Shown here one piece after another: positions 21,984 to 28,404 of a stretch of DNA of 28,404 nt. A program made the translations under genes and the position numbers. The first letter of the stretch is position 1. Every line of letters starts with the position of its first letter. The stretch is from a virus. The stretch lies in IMG/VR virus record IMGVR_UViG_3300020457_000067, positions 1 to 28,404 of that record. The stretch is one strand, 5' to 3'. The notes under the pieces were generated by a model. That model was not told the origin of the DNA. It did no database searches and saw nothing but the letters and a program-made list of their open reading frames with translations.

Positions 21984-22378
21984 TATATATCTGCTACCTC
22001 CATTTCTTCTTCATCATGTTTTTTAGTAAGTGTCTCCTTATCTATTTCTTGTTTTTTTCCTAAATCAACTTTGACTAAGTTATTAGCAATAATTGTCTCG
22101 TCATCTTTTGTTTCTTTAGAAATTTCTTCAAAAAAATATTGTTCACTAAATCCTAAATTAGTAATCCATTCTCTTTCAACAGTTTTAAAAAACTTATTGT
22201 GCATTGGAACTGTAGCAACATGATTATTTCTTAATAAATAATTAAAAGACTCGCCCTCAAAATTTAATGGTGTCCAATAAGTAATCATTAAATCTTCTAT
22301 TTTTTCTTCGTCATTCTCTACGTGTTTACAAACATCTTTTTCATAAACTTTAGTGTAAGTTTTATATTTATATTCCAT
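21983..22378 (-). CDS. Unknown late protein, 131 aa
   Basis: The N-terminal 80 residues are mixed alpha/beta with several aromatic residues (ITYWTPLNFEGESFNYLL). The last 50 residues are a Lys/Glu-rich tail (ISKETKDDETI, KKQEIDKETLTKKHDEEEMEV), probably disordered or coiled. It lies one base after the fibre-like gene and overlaps the next start by one base. It might be a fibre assembly or attachment factor. Confidence 0.5.
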   Translation of the reverse strand: MEYKYKTYTKVYEKDVCKHVENDEEKIEDLMITYWTPLNFEGESFNYLLRNNHVATVPMHNKFFKTVEREWITNLGFSEQYFFEEISKETKDDETIIANNLVKVDLGKKQEIDKETLTKKHDEEEMEVADI

Positions 22379-22379
22379 G

Positions 22380-22979
22380 TTAATATGTAAGAGTAAAAGT
22401 AACTGAATTACCGACTTGGTTTGTCATATAAGTTAGTTGTGCTGAAGCTAAATCAAAGGCAACTCCACCACCTGGAGTTGTATTTTGTAAGAACATATTG
22501 CTATCACCAGAACTTGGTGCTACAAAAGAATAGGTAGTACCACCAACAGTCATACCCCTAACATTACCAGTATTATAAATATTATATCCGTTACCACTTC
22601 CGCTGAAAACTACTTCTATACCACCAAGACCAAGTGTGACTATTCTACAATCACTAATTGTATAAGAGTTTAAATTGTTTGTAGTAACTGCACCATCTGA
22701 CATACTTCCATTTGCACCACGATAAGTTATAACATTTTTTCCACTACCGGTACTATAAGTCTGAACTGTAAAACTAAAATTATTATCAGCAGTTGCAGAC
22801 GCACCACCATAAAAATCATCAAATTGAATTTGACCACTTGTCGGTATTGAATTGTTTGCTGAACTGTTGGGAACATTAGAACCACCTCTATAATATTCAT
22901 TTATTGAATGAGGTGTACTTCCACCAAATTCCCCAGCAATATTGGACAAAGATATTGCACCAGATGTTTGCAAAGCCAT
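22380..22979 (-). CDS. Fibre-like structural protein, 199 aa
   Basis: The start, ALQTSGAISLSNIAGEFGGS (2-21) with EYYRGG and SGQIQFDDFYGG, is a module I know from tail or fibre proteins of marine phages, where ISLSxI and DFYGG mark an attachment domain. The rest is Gly/Ser/Asn-rich beta structure (VTTNNLNSYTISDCRIVTLG). It directly follows the S74 fibre. Probably it is a second, shorter fibre or cap protein. A precise role cannot be read. Confidence 0.65.
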   Translation of the reverse strand: MALQTSGAISLSNIAGEFGGSTPHSINEYYRGGSNVPNSSANNSIPTSGQIQFDDFYGGASATADNNFSFTVQTYSTGSGKNVITYRGANGSMSDGAVTTNNLNSYTISDCRIVTLGLGGIEVVFSGSGNGYNIYNTGNVRGMTVGGTTYSFVAPSSGDSNMFLQNTTPGGGVAFDLASAQLTYMTNQVGNSVTFTLTY

Positions 22980-22982
22980 ATT

Positions 22983-25349
22983 TTAATCCTCACACTTACA
23001 AAGTTTTTTTGTTTTTAATTCCTCAACTTCACTTTTTAATTCTTTGATTGCCTCAATTAGATAGCCAACTGTATTACCATAAGCAACAGATTTACTTCCC
23101 ATTTCATCATTTGCTGTATGCACTAACTCTGGTGCAATCTTTTCAAGTTCTTGTGCGATAACACCAGAACCCTTAGTGTCATCTTTTGTAAATGTAACAC
23201 CTCTCATTTGTGTTACTTTGTCTAAAGCATTGTCGATTGTTTTAACATCTGACTTTAATCTTTCATCTGAGTAAGCGGTTACATTACCAGTTGCAGTTGC
23301 ATTACCAGAGGTGTCTATTGTGAAATGATCGGTATTACCATTGTTGCACCTAAAAAACATACTATTAGCTGACTTAATATAAGTATGACTGTTATTTGAA
23401 AAATAAAATCTTTCTTTACTATCGCTAGTCGAATACCAACCATCAGTTTTAAATCTTTGACCACTATCTAAAGTTGCAAGTAAATCAGTAGCAGTTAAAT
23501 CTCCTGTTACAGTTACTCCACCACTTGTGGTTGCAAGTTTTTCAGCATCATCATAATATAACTTAACATCACCATTTATTGCACATCTCACCGCACTTTC
23601 GCTACCAACACCTAGTGCTATTACTGAATCACCTCTTAAATATAATCCACCAGTTCCAACATCTTTGATAAATGAGTTAGTTCCGTCATGGTAAATCTCT
23701 AAATCATTACTTGCACCAAATGTGGCTTTGACATTATCGCCATGTGCAAGATTACCTGTCATAGTGCCACCAGTTGTTGCTAAATAATTTGCACCATTAG
23801 TTAATTGATTATTGTTTGTTGGAACAGTTGGTTTGTTTGACAAGTCAGCATAAGAACCAGATGTAGCAACAGTTGAAAGACTTGGTTTGTTTTGAATAAA
23901 AGCATCTGACGTATTAGATGACTCAGACCAGTTTGCTTGAACATTGACCTCTGCACCACTTGAAATGCCATCAAGTTTTGTACCATCAGTTTGTAAATCT
24001 CTACCATCTACTGTACCAGAAACAGTTATGTTTCCAGTAACCCCAAAACCATCAGTAAGGGTTTCTGCTTTTTTTGAATTATCAAAGTATAAATCAACAC
24101 CATCATTTTCATCTGCTCTTATTAGTGTTTCACTATTACCTTGATTTTGAAATTTGTAGGTTGATGACCTAAAAACTAATTCCCCAGTATCATTTTGTAT
24201 ATTACTATTTGAGGTGTCATGGTAAATTTGTAAATCGCCACTACCACTTGCACCGCCTAAAGATAGTTTCACATTATCGTTAAGGTGTAATTCACCAGTA
24301 AATGTGCCACCAGATTGCAATACAGATGGTATGGTAGCTGAACCACCTAATGCAACTGCTGTACCATTAATTGTAATCGTATTTGTTGGAATAGTTGTTG
24401 CTACACTTACTGCACCAGTTGAACTCATGTTAGCAGTACCAGTTACAGCCCCAGTCAAAGTTACACTTGCAGTCTTGTTGTCAAAACTATTTGAACCATC
24501 ATGTACTAATATTTGTCCGGATGATGGCGATGTTATAGCTGTATCACCAGCCTCTGCAATCGTATCTATTCCAGAAATTTGCGCGTCAACGTAAGTCTTA
24601 ATTGCTTTACTAGATGCTATTTCATTGTCTGAACCACTTACACTTGTGATATCCGTATCTACAATACTTGTTAAAGCTGAATAGGGAACATTTGTAATTG
24701 TATTATTAGAACCATTTATAGTTTTATTGGTTAATGTATCGGTGCTTGTAGCAGTTATATAACCACTATTGTTTGTCCATTGAGATATGCTACCAGATTT
24801 ATTAGTAAGAGTTGATGTTGAAGATGGAGTTATATATCCACTATCATTTGTCCATTGAGAAATATCACCACTTTTATTTGTAAATGTTGCGCTATCGGAG
24901 GCATAGCCTGTTAACTCACCTTGTACAAAAGCAGTTGTAGATATTTTTGTTGAATTATCATTTGCACTCTGAGTAGGTGCAGTAGGGTTGCCAGTAAATG
25001 TAGGAGAGGCAAGAGGAGATTTTGAATTTAATTGTGTTTGAATATCGCTTGTGACTCCGTTTAAGTAGCCCATTTCCGCAGTAGTTACACCACCAGCTAA
25101 ACTAAATATTAAATGACCATTAGGGTCATCATATACTGGTGTAATTCCAGAATGGGAAGAATGACCGGTAAACATAGCTCCCACAGTATCTTGAATACCT
25201 TCTGTGTTTACACCAAAGAATGTTGCTAATTCAGAGATGTTTGCTCGTTTAGTATGATTAGCTGATGTATCTGCAATAACTATATTATCATCACTTGCGA
25301 TCTGGCCAGCAGTCATTGATGTCATTTCCGATATTTTCTTATCCGCCAT
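22983..25349 (-). CDS. Tail fibre with S74 intramolecular chaperone, 788 aa
   Basis: The N-terminus, KKISEMTSMTAGQIASDDNI (4-23), is an attachment module common in marine phage fibres. The long body is Thr/Ser/Asn/Gly-rich with a 25-residue tandem repeat (155-204) and strand modules of the LEIYHDGTNSFIKD type (about 570-590). The last 95 residues are a peptidase-S74 domain: SDERLKSD with Ser694 and Lys699, GVIAQELEKIAPELV, VAYGNTVGYLIEAI, and a coiled coil. The domain is expected to help the fibre trimerise and then be cut off before Ser694. The ending CKCED adds two Cys. Confidence 0.85.
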   Translation of the reverse strand: MADKKISEMTSMTAGQIASDDNIVIADTSANHTKRANISELATFFGVNTEGIQDTVGAMFTGHSSHSGITPVYDDPNGHLIFSLAGGVTTAEMGYLNGVTSDIQTQLNSKSPLASPTFTGNPTAPTQSANDNSTKISTTAFVQGELTGYASDSATFTNKSGDISQWTNDSGYITPSSTSTLTNKSGSISQWTNNSGYITATSTDTLTNKTINGSNNTITNVPYSALTSIVDTDITSVSGSDNEIASSKAIKTYVDAQISGIDTIAEAGDTAITSPSSGQILVHDGSNSFDNKTASVTLTGAVTGTANMSSTGAVSVATTIPTNTITINGTAVALGGSATIPSVLQSGGTFTGELHLNDNVKLSLGGASGSGDLQIYHDTSNSNIQNDTGELVFRSSTYKFQNQGNSETLIRADENDGVDLYFDNSKKAETLTDGFGVTGNITVSGTVDGRDLQTDGTKLDGISSGAEVNVQANWSESSNTSDAFIQNKPSLSTVATSGSYADLSNKPTVPTNNNQLTNGANYLATTGGTMTGNLAHGDNVKATFGASNDLEIYHDGTNSFIKDVGTGGLYLRGDSVIALGVGSESAVRCAINGDVKLYYDDAEKLATTSGGVTVTGDLTATDLLATLDSGQRFKTDGWYSTSDSKERFYFSNNSHTYIKSANSMFFRCNNGNTDHFTIDTSGNATATGNVTAYSDERLKSDVKTIDNALDKVTQMRGVTFTKDDTKGSGVIAQELEKIAPELVHTANDEMGSKSVAYGNTVGYLIEAIKELKSEVEELKTKKLCKCED
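24738..24887 (-). repeat. Two 75-bp tandem repeats in the tail fibre gene
   Basis: The fibre protein repeats a 25-residue unit at residues 155-179 and 180-204 with the core SGxISQWTNxSGYIT. The DNA is similar over both units. This is a candidate for length variation between strains and a hinge or knob in the fibre shaft. Confidence 0.7.
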
Positions 25350-25481
25350 TTATAATCCTTTACTTCTTCTTTTATGTTTATTCATAGAACTCGTTTTTAA
25401 TTTAGTTCTTTTGGGGTTGCCAATAGAGGTTCTTTTAGCAATTTTTATATGTGAGTTATAATCAAATGATTTTTTAGCCAT
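25350..25481 (-). CDS. Lys/Arg-rich small phage protein, 43 aa
   Basis: The protein, starting MAKKSFDYNSHIKIAKR and continuing SIGNPKRTKLK, is strongly basic and resembles small MAKK...SIGNPK proteins I associate with marine podoviruses, where they sit just before the fibre genes. It has no hydrophobic segment. The ATG overlaps the preceding stop (TAATG). A head or DNA-binding role is only a guess. Confidence 0.6.
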   Translation of the reverse strand: MAKKSFDYNSHIKIAKRTSIGNPKRTKLKTSSMNKHKRRSKGL

Positions 25482-25612
25482 TAGATATTATTCCATTGAC
25501 TTTTTAGATCACTTTTCTTTTTTTTCTCTTTTTGTTTTTTCTTCTTACCAAAAATTGAGTTGTAATTTTCACTAAATTCTTTGGATGGAAGATGAATACC
25601 ATCTCTAGCCAT
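25481..25612 (-). CDS. Small charged protein, 43 aa
   Basis: It starts MARDGIHLPSKEFSEN, is followed by a poly-Lys-type stretch (22-34) and ends SQWNNI. Both ends overlap neighbours as TAATG, in a chain of three tiny coupled genes (25350-25821). The function is unknown. Its composition, acidic-aromatic head then basic centre, is unlike its neighbours. Confidence 0.5.
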   Translation of the reverse strand: MARDGIHLPSKEFSENYNSIFGKKKKQKEKKKKSDLKSQWNNI

Positions 25613-25821
25613 TAGCTTACTATTGGTTCATTGGTGTCTAACAAGTAAGTACGACCTTCTTCAAGAACTACGTTGTGGCCATCTTCTTGTATTAAAATAT
25701 TAAAGCTACCACCAGAACCATCATCGCCTTGTATGTTAAATCCACTTACATCAACTCGTCTGCCACGATATCTTGCCGGTGATCTGACATTTTTTCTTTG
25801 TGTTAATCTTCCGCCTAACAT
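25612..25821 (-). CDS. Small unknown protein, 69 aa
   Basis: The protein has a basic first third (GGRLTQRKNVRSPARYRGRR, 3-22) and an acidic, beta-rich second part (SFNILIQEDGHNVVLEEGRTYLL). This suggests a nucleic-acid- or head-contacting N-terminus. It starts at the stop of the upstream head paralog (one-base overlap). No family is recognised. Confidence 0.55.
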   Translation of the reverse strand: MLGGRLTQRKNVRSPARYRGRRVDVSGFNIQGDDGSGGSFNILIQEDGHNVVLEEGRTYLLDTNEPIVS

Positions 25822-26114
25822 TATCTAGTACACTCTGTTATATACATAGTACCATTCTGTGTAGCGAATTTTAAAACAGCTACCTTTTCGCCTTCTGGTA
25901 TAACTATATATTCAATTGTATATGCCGGTAGCATAGCTGAGCTAGTTGTGGCTGTTGGGTTTACTCCAATTGCTATATGTGAATCACATGAGCCAATTAT
26001 TCTGTAAACATTTAATTTACCACTAACTGCTGATGACTGTGCAGATGAAGTACCGATTGATACTGTTTGTGTATTTCCTAGTATATAGGATGTTGGATAT
26101 CCTCCGATTGCCAT
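25821..26114 (-). CDS. Small beta-rich head protein, paralog B, 97 aa
   Basis: It shares its core with the 89-aa gene directly upstream: IGTSSAQS, then HIAIGVNPTAT, then PEGEKVAV. The protein is strand-rich and small, typical of capsid decoration or head-fibre proteins. It follows the capsid gene and its hairpin. The N-terminus (MAIGGYPTSYIL) is specific to this copy. The decoration role is inferred from place and size. Confidence 0.6.
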   Translation of the reverse strand: MAIGGYPTSYILGNTQTVSIGTSSAQSSAVSGKLNVYRIIGSCDSHIAIGVNPTATTSSAMLPAYTIEYIVIPEGEKVAVLKFATQNGTMYITECTR

Positions 26115-26126
26115 AATGATATTTCC

Positions 26127-26396
26127 TTATTTTGTAAGTGAGGTTACGAAAGCTGATCCACTTCCGGTTGTTGTTCTTAATGCTACTTTTTCACCAGATG
26201 AAATACCTACATACAATTCTGCTTTCGCTGGTATAAAGGCATCATTAACTGTTGCTGTTGGATTAACACCAATAACAAAATGTGCATCAACAGTTGTAAT
26301 TATTCTTACATTACTAATCCCAACTTCAATAGCTGTTGATTGTGCCGATGTAGTACCAATTGCTACTTTAGATGTACTTTTATCTCTGTATTCCAT
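26127..26396 (-). CDS. Small beta-rich head protein, paralog A, 89 aa
   Basis: The protein has IGTTSAQST (13-21), HFVIGVNPTAT (40-50) and SSGEKVAL (71-78), each aligning with the downstream copy, so the two arose by duplication. It is the first gene after the major capsid protein and its intergenic hairpin. Decoration or cement proteins often occupy this place. AAGAAGGACA precedes the ATG as a ribosome site. Confidence 0.62.
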   Translation of the reverse strand: MEYRDKSTSKVAIGTTSAQSTAIEVGISNVRIITTVDAHFVIGVNPTATVNDAFIPAKAELYVGISSGEKVALRTTTGSGSAFVTSLTK

Positions 26397-26423
26397 TTAT
26401 TGTCCTTCTTTAGAATGATTATA

Positions 26424-26452
26424 AAGTAGGGGTCAAAATATGACCCCCACTT
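26424..26452 (-). terminator. Hairpin after the capsid gene, terminator-like or mRNA-stabilising
   Basis: AAGTAGGGGTCA (26424-26435) and TGACCCCCACTT (26441-26452) form a 12-bp stem (one wobble in the minus-strand transcript) with a 5-base loop. It lies 9 bases after the capsid stop. No clean U tract follows on the minus strand, only TATAATCATT. It may therefore be a partial terminator that lowers downstream expression, or a 3' end protecting the capsid mRNA. Confidence 0.6.
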
Positions 26453-26460
26453 ATTAGTGA

Positions 26461-27426
26461 TTACGATGTAGTTAAATCTGCAACACAACCATTACCAGCC
26501 TCATTTTTACTGATAAGAGTATGTTCACAAGTTAATAACCAATGTTTTGCATCACCAGTTTTAGCAAGTTCTTCAACTTTATAGTCTCTTAGAGTTGCCA
26601 ATGCCCATAAGTCTGGGTCAATAGCAAATAAGTCTCTAGCTTGTTGGTGTCTTGACGCATTTATAGTCAAAGTACCGAAGTCAGACTGGTAAACTGAGAC
26701 TGCACCATAGACTGTTGAGTCTTTAGTTTCTCTGTTTACTTGAGTTGCTCCACCAGTAAATACTGATGAGATTTTTTGTTTGTTGAATGAACCAACGTAG
26801 ATGTTTTTAGCATCTCCGCCATTATCCCAGATATCTTTAAGAACTCCTTTAAGTAAGTCCTCAGTTAAAGCTCTCTGTGTTCCGTTAGTTGGTGCGTTAG
26901 TTCCAAGACCATTAGGGTTAGCTCCAGAGCCTCCTCCTTTTGATCTGTTAGTTGCAATCCATGATCTTAGACCAGCAAGTTGTCTAGCAGTAGTAGTACC
27001 ACCAGTAACTTTTGCTCCGTTTTGCATTAAAGCTGTTTCAATATCAGTTTTAAGTTCTTTAGCTCTCTTACTTAAAACGTAAGCAGAGTAAGTTGACATT
27101 GAACTGTGATCTACAGAGTCTTGTGTACCACTCACAGCAAACGACTTAGCAAAAATTTGACACATATTGTCCAATCTTGTTACATCAGTAACGGCAGTTG
27201 CACTATATGTCTCTCCTTCTAACTGTGCGTTTGAAGTTGATGGAGATGCAAGAGCATCTTTTAGGAACTCAACTTTAGTATTTTTTGCGTTTTCTTTTCT
27301 TAAACTCGATAGGAACGGAGTTTCATAAGGTGAAATATTTGAAATCACATCAGAAAGCTGTTCACGAATCGAATTAGCTTGACCGCCAGACGCATAAGTA
27401 TTAGCGGAATTGGTTACGATAGCCAT
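26461..27426 (-). CDS. Major capsid protein, SU10 family
   Basis: The 321-aa protein follows the SU10 capsid pattern of the HK97 fold: REQLSDVISNISPYETPFLS (22-41), then RLDNMCQIF, the SGTQDSVD segment (98-105), AKELKTDIETALMQNGAKV (121-139), TARQLAGLRSWI (145-156) and a C-terminal VEELAKTGDAKHWLL. There is no N-terminal delta domain or protease; assembly probably uses the separate scaffold encoded upstream. GGATAAGC precedes the ATG. A hairpin directly downstream and more careful codon use than the small genes fit a highly expressed late gene. Confidence 0.9.
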   Translation of the reverse strand: MAIVTNSANTYASGGQANSIREQLSDVISNISPYETPFLSSLRKENAKNTKVEFLKDALASPSTSNAQLEGETYSATAVTDVTRLDNMCQIFAKSFAVSGTQDSVDHSSMSTYSAYVLSKRAKELKTDIETALMQNGAKVTGGTTTARQLAGLRSWIATNRSKGGGSGANPNGLGTNAPTNGTQRALTEDLLKGVLKDIWDNGGDAKNIYVGSFNKQKISSVFTGGATQVNRETKDSTVYGAVSVYQSDFGTLTINASRHQQARDLFAIDPDLWALATLRDYKVEELAKTGDAKHWLLTCEHTLISKNEAGNGCVADLTTS

Positions 27427-27467
27427 TAGCTTATCCTTTCATTTTATTTATTTTTAAAAAAAGAAGA

Positions 27468-28404
27468 TCAACCAAATATGTCTTTTAACACAGCAGTCGC
27501 ATCATCAATTGAACCGGATTGTTTCAACTTACTCATTTTATCAGCATTAACTTTTTGCTGTCGTTGAGCTTTAGTTGAAGTTACTCCACCTCTAACAACT
27601 TTAGGCGCGCCTTGAACTTTTTTGATAACATTGGATTTTGATTTAGCAAGCTGTTGCCATTTCATACCATCTCTTATCAATTTAACGTAACGATGGTCAT
27701 TAACCGAATTTACTTCTTCTTGGTTAAATCCCATTTTAGTTAAATAATCTCTCATGCTAGACACGAACTTAGTTCGAGTAGATTCCTCTCTCATTTCTGG
27801 AATTTCCATGTACATTTTATGCTGTTCTTGTTGCATAACCTTTTTCATTTCTTCATTCCGAATTTTTTGAGCCTCATTCTCTTGCGCTTGCAATTGCATG
27901 GCGCGTTGTTCGAGCATATGTTTTTTACGCATACCCTCTACTGGGTCGCGTTGCATAAGTTCATTTAGATCACCGGCATCTAGGTTTAATTGTTTCCTAG
28001 CCATCATCGTCATTTTTTCAAGGTTAGTTAATTTCTGCTCTATTATAGAACTTTCATTTTTAACTTGCTCTTGATGTTGCTGTTTCTCTATGCTTAAAGA
28101 TTCAGTTTTTCTTCGATAGTCTGATTCTCTCTGATATCCAGCTTTTAGTTCATCTAGGTTGACATCTAAAGTTTCGCCTTGAACCTTGACTGTATAAGTT
28201 GGTTCTGCGATTTCCTCATCTGATGTTTCTAGTGGCTGGTCTATATCCTGTTCAGCAATAGAATCTTCGGCAACTTCTTCAGCAGTTTCATCAGTAACAG
28301 CGACTTCCGAATCCGGTTGAGCCTCGTTAATTGTTTCTTCTGTTTCAGTTGTTGCTTGTTGAACAGGGTCTTGTTTTTGCACAATGGGAGCATCTTCACT
28401 TAAA
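27468..28404 (-). CDS. Scaffolding-type capsid assembly protein, 5' end outside the window
   Basis: The frame stays open through the right edge. A GTG at 28382 exists, but upstream codons read LSEDAPIVQ without a stop, so the real start is probably outside. The N-terminal part is very acidic (Glu/Asp/Thr). The middle has TVKVQGETLDVNLDELKAGY and RESDYRRKTESL, the module of phage scaffolding proteins. A long coiled coil of Gln/Glu/Met/Lys follows, then a basic C-terminus that would bind the capsid protein. Its place before the capsid gene supports the assignment. Confidence 0.78.
   Translation of the reverse strand, partial: LSEDAPIVQKQDPVQQATTETEETINEAQPDSEVAVTDETAEEVAEDSIAEQDIDQPLETSDEEIAEPTYTVKVQGETLDVNLDELKAGYQRESDYRRKTESLSIEKQQHQEQVKNESSIIEQKLTNLEKMTMMARKQLNLDAGDLNELMQRDPVEGMRKKHMLEQRAMQLQAQENEAQKIRNEEMKKVMQQEQHKMYMEIPEMREESTRTKFVSSMRDYLTKMGFNQEEVNSVNDHRYVKLIRDGMKWQQLAKSKSNVIKKVQGAPKVVRGGVTSTKAQRQQKVNADKMSKLKQSGSIDDATAVLKDIFG

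Noticed and set aside
26116-26418. 100-aa plus-strand open frame
   Set aside because: It is antisense to the small head protein that has a recognisable paralog next to it.
28380-28382. GTG at 28382 as start of the scaffold gene
   Set aside because: The frame is open and protein-like up to the window edge and no ribosome site is seen before the GTG; treated as a 5'-partial gene.
1-28404. CRISPR arrays, rRNA, tRNA or insertion sequences
   Set aside because: No regularly spaced repeats, RNA gene signatures or transposase motifs were seen on either strand.

Overview
The window is most of one AT-rich phage or prophage genome, read as a temperate, short-tailed (podovirus-like) tailed phage of a marine alphaproteobacterium. 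That reading is inference. It rests on strong AT bias, very tight gene packing with ATGA/TAATG overlaps, a virion module without sheath, tail-tube or tape-measure genes, and structural proteins of types I associate with pelagiphage-like marine podoviruses: an SU10-family capsid protein, an SU10-type head-tail adaptor, a P22 gp10-like stabilisation protein, S74-tipped fibres and small Lys-rich proteins. Terminase, portal, DNA polymerase and a recognisable repressor are not present; they may lie outside the window.

Layout. (1) Positions 1-433, minus strand: three small unknown genes, the last cut by the left edge. (2) Positions 434-750: a divergent control region with a leftward and a rightward promoter candidate, two TGGCTACAA repeats, one operator-like dyad and a 14-bp inverted repeat just before the first rightward gene. 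(3) Positions 751-4220, plus strand: an early operon with a RecB-like PD-(D/E)XK exonuclease, an ERF-family annealing protein, a DUF6378-like protein and six unknown or tiny genes, including a zinc-finger and a membrane miniprotein. (4) Positions 4221-6039: a second non-coding control region that may hold attP, then a 64-aa ORF and a complete tyrosine integrase. (5) Positions 28404-6028, minus strand: one long late operon. In transcription order it holds scaffold (partial), major capsid protein, hairpin, two paralogous small head proteins, three very small proteins, S74 tail fibre, a second fibre-like protein, two unknowns, an accessory metabolic cassette (COQ4-like protein, membrane protein, 2OG-Fe(II) oxygenase), a small conserved protein, the head-tail adaptor, the stabilisation protein, small membrane/exported/beta proteins, a GNAT-like T7 gp13-type protein, four internal virion candidates, two paralogous tail-collar proteins, and a lysis cassette (XhlA-like membrane protein, small nuclease, M15 peptidase, exported protein, 3TM-type holin, zinc protein).

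How the parts fit. The exonuclease and ERF protein form a Red-like recombination pair. The integrase mediates lysogeny. The late operon builds the capsid, neck, ejection proteins and fibres, then lyses the cell. Shared short motifs in the two control regions suggest that one regulator coordinates the early and integrase modules. The most unusual content is a COQ4-type protein with an intact HDxxH-x11-E metal motif, translationally coupled to a membrane protein and a 2OG-Fe(II) oxygenase inside the late operon. This is a candidate auxiliary module touching ubiquinone or other oxygen-dependent metabolism of the host.
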